Positions 54,741 through 64,000 of a stretch of DNA of 64,000 bases are shown piece by piece. A program made the position numbers and the translations under genes. Within the stretch, counting starts at the first letter, position 1; the number at the start of each line of letters is the position of its first letter. The notes under the pieces were generated by a model. The model was given only the letters and a program-made list of their open reading frames with translations. It had not been told where the DNA came from and did not search any database. Source of the DNA: Gyrodactylus bullatarudis (Eukaryota; Platyhelminthes; Monogenea; Gyrodactylidea; Gyrodactylidae); contig SSNU01000055.1 in assembly GCA_012064415.1 (NCBI GenBank), positions 806,001-870,000 on the forward strand, in the 5' to 3' direction.

Positions 54741-55727
54741 CAGAATTTGGCAACCTAAAAAAACTGGCAATTTTTAATAAATGTAAAAACATATTTAAAA
54801 ATCTCAATAGGTCTATCAATAACCTTGAATAAATTCAAAAATGAACTCAAGAATAAATTAATGTACTCGGAATAATATGAAGAATCATTTATGTTCACAA
54901 ATATAACATACTTATTGTTAAATAAAAAACTATTTCAATTTCTAAACTATTTCTAGTACAGTAAATTTTATAATTTTAACTTTCAATACATTTTAAATCT
55001 TTTAGATGCTTTCGTTTTCGTGAAGAATTAAAAGGAAATTTTTGCTTTCGTGTCGTAATCAATTTCAAACTAAAGAAAGAAATAAAATTCCCCTTTAGCT
55101 CCTAGTTATTTTTACTTTATGAAATAATCAACCTCTCAAGTTGACGAATGCTAAGATAGCATACTTCAGTAAACCAATCCTCTGTCGGTAATCTTATTGG
55201 CTGTTAAGAAAACTAAAACTTGAGTTCCTTGAATTGCAAAGGTTGAACTCATCTTGATTTAAAACCTTGTGAATAGGAAGGGAGGGAGAAGTATGGCTTG
55301 AAAAGCCTGATTCATGAAAATGAAGTAGCGAATTGATTTAAAAAAAACTGCAAACAAAAAACAATTGTGTGATTTTTCCGTTGTGATTAGACTGAATTTT
55401 CCCTTCAATATTCATAGAAACAAAACATAGTATACATACTGGATGTACACTCTTTCAATTGACCATGTGCTTTTGTAGAAATTCTTCGCTATATAAGAAA
55501 TCGACTTAATTTATTTAAAGTATTTCTTGCTTTCAAATAGGAAAAAAATCTCTTTTGAGATGTGAATAAAAATACTGAAAACTTGTCTATATGATAGATT
55601 TTCATTGCAGAAAAATTATTATCCTTTAAGCCATCATCTATAACTAAAGTGATTTTATTGGCATTCAACTTACTAGCAAAGCGTGATCGGTTATTAATAG
55701 TCTGAAATAGTCTTCTTATGTATTCTC
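54741..55727. other. Gene-free stretch
   Basis: No gene or repeat recognised. The minus ORF at 55489-55749 has no family resemblance. Confidence 0.45.
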
Positions 55728-55860
55728 TGACTTTAACTATTTCTTTCATAATTTGTAAATTATTATCTTTAATGAATTCTTAACTTATGTCATTTTTAAG
55801 GTATTGCCCCTGATGATGCTTCATGAAATGTACATATGGCCCTTAAATATATCTTTATTC
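55728..55860 (+). mobile_element. Penelope-like element remnant (possible terminal repeat)
   Basis: 55728-55800 is a diverged copy of 12846-12915, the block directly before the Penelope-like RT. It is followed at 55810 by CTGATGA, a short hairpin TGCTTCA, then TGAAATGTACATA, resembling a hammerhead core (CTGATGA, stem, GAAA). No RT coding sequence is present here. Confidence 0.45.
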
Positions 55861-58800
55861 TAATTCTCCAAATTATCTTAGCTGGTAAAAGCCAAGATTC
55901 TGAAACACACAAAAATGCAGTTAAATTTTTATTTGGATCTCAGAGTTTAGAGTTATAAAGTATCAAATGCTTAAAAGAAGACAATTTTTAATAACCAATG
56001 ACCACACTCTGCTTGTAATTTGAATGTCTAAAACTAGTTTTCCAAACATTACCCTTCTCTTTACTTTGGTATATTTAGGGATCATCATTGAATACCTATT
56101 TTATTGAGTTCATGAATACTCACGTAACTTAATTCACTGTTTCATAACTAAGTTTGAAACTAGCAAATTTGAATTGGATAAGTAGGTGAGAATTTTTCAA
56201 AAGTCCCATCATCCAAATCAAAGAAAAGCTATCCAGGAGAGTATTTTATTACATATCAAGGAATGTTTTTCCTAATTAGTGAATATATCTAAGGCTATTT
56301 TTTGTGGTAATATATAATCTATGTAGAGTATGTTGTTGATACATATATTTATTGGCATTCATCATAGCAAAGGCGTTCCAATACTACTCAAGCTCAACTC
56401 AAACTTTTATGATTGATTGGAGAGCTCAGATTTTTTATAGATTAATAATATTTCAATAGAGATAATTAATATTATCTACACTAAAAATATAAGTAGATAG
56501 GAGTAGATTTGATCAGAGGTTTCGGCCCATCAGATAGTTTAACCTTGTTTCTGTGAGATAAACATTTGAACTGAAGAATCAACTGATTTCTGTTCCTAGT
56601 TCCCTTTGTGATCTGGTCGTTTCCCTGATGTGAATTGAGTTGGAAAAGGATACTATCAGAGTGGGGTGGAACCTTGAATTATTTAAAATCAGCCTAAAAG
56701 TGGGATAAACTCAAATTTTATCAGATTTTTCAAGAATTTTAATATAAGGGTGGAAAGAAGATGAAGCCTAATTGGATGATTTTAATTTAACATAAAAAAA
56801 TCAATCACAGCCTTAATCAGACCTACTTCAAAGTACAACGATAAGGAATATAAAATTCATATCTATTTCCAATGACTAGAGGTGTGATACATACAGCTGT
56901 TCTGAATGAACTAGGAAAAGTTTGGTATCTATGAGGTAAAACATGATCAAGAAATTCACAAAAACCATAGATTCTCAACTTTATATCAGCCTGGCTTTTG
57001 ACTGACTGAAATTAGAGGATACTAATTTTCATACATAACCAAGTTTTCACTTTTTTCTTCCAAGAAAAAATAGGAGAGATCCAGCATTCTCACACTATAG
57101 AGGAAGTTTAACTCTAGCAATCAGAGCTGGAGAAGTCAAGCAAGGAAAGCAATTACACATTTCTTTCTTCTTCTTCTTCATCTTTTTTCTCCTCTTCTAA
57201 GCAAAAGATTGCATTGAGCAATTTTTCCGTAGTCTTGTTTTTCACTATTATTACTAGAAATGAAGGGGAAAAACAGTGTGTAGCTATCATTTTTTATTAT
57301 TCTAAATTTATCAAAATCTTCCCCCTTTCGTCTTGGGATCAAAGTGTTTTTTCACTAATTTCCTGGCTTTCTTCGTTCAGTAAAAAAAACTAATCCTTGG
57401 GTCTTCTCTTTTATACTATACTAAGAGCAAAATGATGTTTTGTTTGCCAACCAAGAAATGAACTAAAAATAATTGCAAATTGTTTCAGATAATCTTGGAT
57501 GTTAGACAAGTCCCCGATATCAACAGATTCAATGAAGGTTATCTTGTCTCAGGTTTCAGCCCGGAATCAGAAATTTGCTTTTATTTTAGCTACTGGTTAG
57601 TTTTTACGATGATGAAGTTCGTCCATAGTCAGAAATAATGGAAAATACTAATTAAAGATATAATTCATAATGAGGAAATCGATTCTGAGGGGGAATAAAA
57701 GCCTATTATAGAATGACAAGGTGCAGTTGTAACAATACTAACTGTTTATATGACGATATTTCACGTGTTCTTCCACCTACCTTTACATCTACAAGATTAT
57801 TTATAAAATTATTTATTATTGAAATTGTCTGGTGAAAAATACATATTTAAATTACAGTTTATTTCCTGGTTGATATTATCCAGGGTTATCATGAACAACG
57901 TATTCACCTTCTAGTGAACTGAGAAATAATTCCACCATCAGTGTATTGAAGAATTACATTTAATAGGTAAATTAAACTTTCATGTTCCATCAGTTTGCTA
58001 GGATTTAGGAAATCGATTGGGTGCAGATATCGAATATGCAATCGCCTTTTCGGTATATCTCATAGTTTAGAAGATGAGTCAGAAAATCCTAATTATAACC
58101 TATATTATCTTGAATTATAAGTTGACTTTTAAAACCGAGTCTAGATTCGGAATCAGCGTAATTATTTTCTAATTTGTGTGATGAAAAAATGATAATGAAG
58201 GGTTAAAGATTTTAGATACTACTTTCAACTTATCCTAGTCAACATCTCTTGAATAGTTAAGGAATCATGCAGTCGGTACTCGAAACTTACGATACTCAAC
58301 GGCCATTTCAATGAAAAGTTTAATAAATCTCTAAAATTTGTGAATAAAATACGTGAAATACAGTTTAGAAGATAATGTTTCTCAAAAACTACTTAGTTCC
58401 AAATACATAAACATTGATGCCAAGAAATAGAATACAATTCTGAATAGAAGAGATGATAGTTTTTTTTAATGCAGAAATATGTGTCCATAGAACGATATAT
58501 TTATTTAAGTTTAACTCTTGCACTGTGTGAATGCTTCCCTCTGATTGGCTGATCGAGTATGGTTAATTTAGATTGGAACAGTTCCCGTATACAGTGGGGA
58601 GAATTATTTTCATTCTTTCTATATGAGCTATATTATTCAGCCTTATTCATCTTTCATCCAAGGAAGGTTTAATTAGACAATAGAAAAATAATAATAGCTT
58701 ATAGGATACAAATTCTGGATTTATTACTTCTCCCAAAAGCCCTGGCAAATAAACTATTGAGTGAGTTAATTTGAATTTCAAAAGAAACCCCTTATTTCGT

Positions 58801-59408
58801 TTGTTTTTTATCATAGTGTAGACTTTTTGAAAAATTTTATTTGCGGAGATGTTTTATAAAAATTGACACGTGTCGCAGTGGGATTGACCTTCCTTATCTA
58901 AAGTTCAAAAACTAATTCTCTATCAATCAATAGAGAATTACAGCCATATCTATCAGTTTACTGACTCTTTAAGATTCTTTTAAGGCTCACAAATAATAAT
59001 ACGTGGTTCACTACAGCTATTTCATTCATCTGAGACGTTTTTGAACTCTTGAAACCTGAAACATGTCTTGAACATTAAATGAGTTTCCAACATTTTTTCA
59101 CAGGGATTCCTTGTGTAAAAATGAATAGTATTTTTTTCCAACTTATCTCACACTAATTACATAACTTTAGGGTGTCTTGGGATCACGAGGAAAAGTATTC
59201 TTGTAATTAAATTATGAAACTTCTCTATGCTCTGAGAAATCTGTCATAGTTTATCAAACAGAGAAGAAGAAAAACTTTAATTTCTTCTCTTGATCAGCCA
59301 ATGGCCTAGCATTAGTAATAAAGGGATAAGGACTACTACTACTGTGTGTACTGATTTGAAGGATGTCTCAAGAAATTAACTTTTCTCTGCCCTAAATGTT
59401 TACTTGGT
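55861..59408. other. Gene-free stretch
   Basis: About 3.5 kb of AT-rich sequence with frequent stops in all frames. I see no gene, RNA gene or repeat that I can support. Confidence 0.5.
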
Positions 59409-60095
59409 TGACATAAAGTTGGGAATCTAGGATTTTACAAAGATCTCATTTTCTCATCAAATTATCAAACTTTTCTAAGGATTTTTCGGTAACTGATTCA
59501 AATTGTACACCTTGACTGATTTAGGGAAAAATATCGAAAAAATATCTTTTGAAAAAAATTGGAGCTGGCGCGACCTTTTTTTGTCTTCTTGCCTATTAGT
59601 GGTCGAGATAAAAAACATTTGACTCTTCTCACGCCTTGAAATCAACAAACATTTTCAACTCAAAGTTTAAAACAATGAAAAAATGACTTTTAATATCATC
59701 AGTCAGTTGTGCAAACGGTGTATTATTTGGGTATTGTCGATCACCTCAAAAGCCTAACAATTATGACAAACGATGCAAATGCCCTCCAACCCTGATCATC
59801 AGAGAGCAAATCAGATTCATTTATATATTTTCTTTGTTTTTCCTATATATTTGGCATGTAAGAGGCTGATGAGTATGCCTGAAATAAAGCGCTTATTCCT
59901 CACAATTTTCTCGGCATCATTTCTTATTTATTTTAATGAAAAAATCGCGCCAGCTACAAATTTTTCAAACATGTAATTTTTGAAATTCTTTTTCTTAAAT
60001 CATTGATTCGGTTACCAAAGTATCTTGAGAAAATTATAATACCTTGATGAAAAACATGGGATTTCTGTAAAAAACAAATCCATTGAAAATAGCTG
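59409..60095. repeat. Old foldback element related to 40895-41629
   Basis: Left arm from 59409: CATAAAGTTGGGAATCTAGG, TTTTTCGGTAACTGATTCAA, GGAGCTGGCGCGACC. Right arm to about 60095: AAAAAATCGCGCCAGCTAC, GATTCGGTTACCAAAGTATC, ATACCTTGATGAAAAACATG. The boxes occur in mirrored order. The arms are more diverged than at 40895. The ORF at 59773-59976 is a by-product. Confidence 0.8.
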
Positions 60096-62133
60096 GTTTT
60101 TTTTGATTTGAAAGTCGGAGTTTCCGAATCAGATTTAGACAGACAGACAGATCATTACCCTTAGTTTCATTGATTTTCAAGTAGTTAAAATGATCATGAA
60201 ATTGAAATATAACTCCCAGATCAATTCTTAGACCGGATTTGATCCTGGTACTGAAAATCCTTTTTTTGACCTCCCATCCCCTCTTCAACTTATTTTTCTT
60301 CTAATTGATGGAAAAATTGAGATTCTCTACATATCAGTTGACTCTGGAATCAATTCGATCGTGTAACTACTCAAACTCTCAAAAAGTAATATTCATAATT
60401 TCCCAAGGATCTAGTTTTTTTGTGCATATTTCTCTGGAATCAATTATTTATGAGGTAATATCTTTTCTTGTTTTTTTTCAAGAAATTATCTTGTATATTC
60501 TAAAGTGTAGATTATATGAAATCGGATCAATGAGAAACTATTTTAAATTCTTACACCATGCTAGTATAAATTTCTATAGAAAGAGAGGGTAGAAGATGTT
60601 GGAGGAAGAACTCTGATTCTCTTCATCAATCATGGCCCTACTTGATTGCTTCTTCATTCATACAGAAGAATAATGAATCAAATATGCCAAGGAAAAAACG
60701 TAGCAACTCACAAATTAATTATATTAATTACTTATTGCAGGTAAAAGCTGTTTTCATTTATTTCGCATCTCTGCTGATTTCTTTCCCAATTGCAAATTTT
60801 ACTCAAAATAGCTGATCTAAAATTAAAAAAGAGAGTTGACTCAACTTTTAGTATCACTAGGGATCAAATTTTAGCATTTTGTATATAAAATGGGAAAAGT
60901 ACATTTGTAAAAACTATTGATTGACTGATGTACCAGTAAATGAATCTATTAGAAAACGTTTATAATTTTGTTTATCTTGTTGCGGAAGCATAAAAAGATA
61001 TTTTGCAGCGAAATCTGAGTAATTTTGGAAAAGTCTGTCATCCTAAGGCTAGCTGATTTGAGAAACAATACCAAATGTACATTTCTCAAAGGTCTAAGGT
61101 TCTTCAGATATTTCAGATTCGGATCCGTCTATAAAAAATCCGAAAAAGAAATTATCAAAACAAGTATTTGTTTTCGTTACACTTGTGAAATATTATTTTT
61201 GTGTTAAAAAAATGATTCAAATTCAAAGAGTTTAGAACTTTTACTAAAAGAGATCTGATACCTTCTTCTTCGCAAGAACCATCTCTAAGCGTACTTAGGA
61301 TCTTCATTGGACCTATTTATGGTCCTTCAAGCTTTGATAATAACAGATTTGTTTATAACAGGATTAATGTTGCCAACCTACCAAGGGAGATAGCTTGCTT
61401 AGACATTATAAAATTATAAAAATCTAGAGAAGAATTGTTATTTGATTACAAATGTGTAGGATTTCTATACAATAAAATAAATTAGAACTTATTTTATAAA
61501 TTTCTGAAGTCAAATTGTGGCGATTCGGAAATTTTCGGAATTTTTCTGAATCTGAAAAACCCTACAAAGGTCACAAACCAGGTCATATTTGTGGGATGAA
61601 AATGTCGATCAGCTCCTTATGAGGTGTATAATTATACACATGGATGGAGGGTAGTTTTTAAGAGAAAATCAATAAAGAATCTTTAAAATTTACAAGTATT
61701 AGAATTCTCTCTCATGTACGCAGAGTAGTAGAGAGTAGAAAGGGGGCATTATTATCTATAAAAATCTCTTCAAGTACTCACTCAGAGAGAGAGGAGTGTG
61801 AATGAGGCCAACGAGAGATCAATTTTGTTGTTGTTGTTTTAAAATCTAAGGGGGAAAGAAATTACAAAATCATCAAGATAATGAAAATCTTTTCTACATG
61901 ATGGGTATCTCTCTGTGTGTGGTTATGTGTGTGAAGGAGACAAGGGAAAAGGTAGATAGAAATTAGTTCAAATTAAATCAATGATGATCAATTAAAAAAC
62001 ATTAATTCGAAGCATTATTAGGAATAAAGAGAATCCCCTTAATCTCAAAATGCCATTGTTTAGAACTTTATAGCATATAAACCAATAAGGGACAATTTGT
62101 ATTAGGACTAGATTTTTGAAAATCTCGATATTT
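60096..62133. other. Gene-free stretch
   Basis: No gene recognised. ORFs at 60034-60288 (-), 60305-60592 (+) and 61025-61207 (+) are short and without family features. Confidence 0.45.
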
Positions 62134-62574
62134 AGACTTTTGAAAAATTACTTTAATCGCCCATCGATATGAAAAAAACTAATATTCAAGTATTTAAATA
62201 TAATCCCACCGAATTTCGCTTCAAAATACCTTTCCATGCTTCTGGAATAAGATAAACAAAATTGTGAAAATTTTCAAATTTAGAACGTTTTATATTTATA
62301 ATTTTAATTTGAATTCACATTATTTCTTTACATAAAGTTGTAAAAATGACTTAAATCCTTTTAAAATTGTTTTCTCAATAGCTCAAAACGAAATTTCTCT
62401 TAGTTTTAATGAATATTACAATTTTGATAGGTCAAAAACGTTCTAAATTTGAAAATTTTCACAATTTTGTTAATCTTATTCCAGAAGCGAAATTTGGTGG
62501 GTTTATATTTGAATACTTGAATATTAGTTTTTTCATATCTATGGGCGATTCAAGTAATTTTGCAAAATTTCGTC
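62134..62574. repeat. Foldback repeat, third type
   Basis: Left arm 62134-62291 and right arm 62434-62574 are reverse complements with modest divergence, for example ATCGCCCATCGATATGAAAA against TTTTTTCATATCTATGGGCG, and GTGAAAATTTTCAAATTTAG against CTAAATTTGAAAATTTTCAC. The centre is about 140 bp. The ORF at 62409-62618 runs through the right arm and is not a gene. Confidence 0.85.
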
Positions 62575-64000
62575 CAAGTCTAGTGGATATATTGCTTGGT
62601 TTCAACTCTTTTTTTTGATTGAAAGATTGTAGAAGACAAGTTTTTGATCGATTTTATATGGTAATTTTTCAAATTTCGATTTGGCACCAGAACCCCTTCT
62701 TTTTGAACATTGAACTGAAAACTTTTTATTGATTTCAAAAGTTGATTTTAGACAATAAGACAATAAGAAAGGCAAATATCGTCGAAAATTTTCCAAAGAT
62801 TAAACTATTTTCAAGGGAGTTCGATTTTTCATGTTGAAAAGATCATGAATTCCCAACTACATATCAATTAGCTTTAAATTATCTCTGGTTAGGTATATTT
62901 ATAAAATATTTCATCACCACAATTAAGATTCTTGGGCGTATTCAATGAATACTTTAATTCAACACTTTGGTTAATTTTCCATCCTTGATATCGAGCAATT
63001 TTCCACAAGAAGAATTATTTTCATTTCAGATAGACAAAAGACTTTAATCAAGTTTTCCTCACGAGGTAAATCTTGAGATGGAATTATTAGAATATCTATT
63101 TGTTTTGCACCCGATCAAAATTTGATCCCATGTGTGGTGTAATAAACATTGAATGGATTATCCCATATAATCTGAAAATGGTGAAATATTGAGGGATAAA
63201 GCTGAATTACTCCACTAACTATGTTGATCGCATGCTATCAATGCTAAAAAAGCCATTACATCATCTTTGTCAGTCAGATTCACTTCATTACAATTTTCTA
63301 TGGAAAAAAACTGGAAACTTGTTTAAACATGACTTCTCGTATCAAGAGTTCAATCCTGAACTCAAAACCTTCTCTAAAGGAAAATAACCTTTTATATTCA
63401 GTTCAAAAATTTCTATATCATGTATATATTTTAGGGTAGTTTAGTGCTAGCAAGAAAACAGACTACATCATGTCCTGGTTGATAATTAAAAAATACTTTT
63501 TTTATGGATCTGTCATCCGTTATTCATTTTATGATGCAAGGTTTACTCCTCAACAACAAAAGATTTTCTCTTCACTAAAAATAAAAGAATAGAGGTAAAA
63601 AACAGACTGAAACAATGATAAATAAAAATTTATCGCTTTCTGTTCAAATCTATGTTGATGCCATTCAGGGAATTATAATTTATAATCGAGAGATTCACCC
63701 TCTTTAAAAAGTTTCCTTTGATCGAGATATCTTCATTGTTTTATCAGGGGAATCTTCTTGCAATCTGTTTTCTCTTGAGTCTTGGGGGAAATTTGCTTAC
63801 ACATCTTACTAAAGAGTACAGTGTATCTCATTTGGTAAATTTCCAGAGAATGAGCTTAAAACCTATTTTAAAAATAGGAATTCGAGATTTGAAATATGCC
63901 ATAACTTGCTTAAAAATTAATTTTTTCAAACTTCTTTTTGTTTCTTATGGTGAAAGTGACCCTCGTGATCTGGATTCCAGAAAATCTTGATCAAATTCGA
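62575..64000. other. Right-hand end of window, no gene seen
   Basis: 62590-62880 has weak matches to the foldback family (TTTTTATTGATTTCAAAAGT, GATCATGAATTCCCAACT). The 90-aa ORF at 63718-63990 is open to near the window edge and has hydrophobic stretches, but resembles nothing I know. Confidence 0.4.

Overview
The window is nuclear DNA of an animal. The genes are split by GT-AG introns, the sequence is strongly AT-rich by eye, and the content includes metazoan-type genes (a FARP-type FERM protein, a kinesin light chain) plus housekeeping genes. The proteins are recognisable but diverged, except the V-ATPase A subunit. Transposon debris (piggyBac, a Penelope-like element, non-LTR fragments, TTAA MITEs, foldback repeats) fits a small or parasitic invertebrate. 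Intron length is very uneven: the EMC2 gene has introns of 24, 27, 30 and 31 nt, while other introns run to 3.7-4.5 kb and hold transposons. Introns this short are best known to me from dicyemid mesozoans, but the long introns fit less well, so I leave the taxon open.

Layout. 1.7-23.5 kb (-): one large gene of 18 exons for a FERM protein of the FARP family; its introns carry a TTAA MITE, a foldback repeat, a Penelope-like element and a decayed piggyBac. 23.9-24.8 kb (-): intronless prohibitin-2. 25.1-30.2 kb (+): kinesin light chain, divergent from prohibitin with 258 bp between start codons. 31.4-33.4 kb (-): EMC2, divergent from 33.6-37.4 kb (+) V-ATPase subunit A, with 134 bp between start codons. 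38.5-39.6 kb (+): intronless SLC35F-type transporter. 39.6-41.8 kb: non-LTR fragment and a long, nearly perfect foldback repeat. 41.8-46.4 kb (-): seven-exon cationic amino acid transporter (SLC7 CAT). 46.4-64 kb: about 17.5 kb with no gene I can support, only repeat fragments and a few doubtful ORFs.

How the genes relate. There is no operon logic. V-ATPase A (organelle acidification), CAT and SLC35F (membrane transport), EMC2 (insertion of membrane proteins in the ER), PHB2 (inner mitochondrial membrane), kinesin light chain (cargo transport) and the FERM protein (membrane-cytoskeleton link) are independent cell genes. The two short divergent intergenic regions suggest shared promoters.

Most notable: the FARP-like gene keeps the FERM and FERM-adjacent regions but has only the first part of a RhoGEF (DH) domain and no visible PH domain; EMC2 has some of the shortest introns one could expect in an animal and an unexpected acidic C-terminal exon; and related foldback and MITE families are spread through the window.
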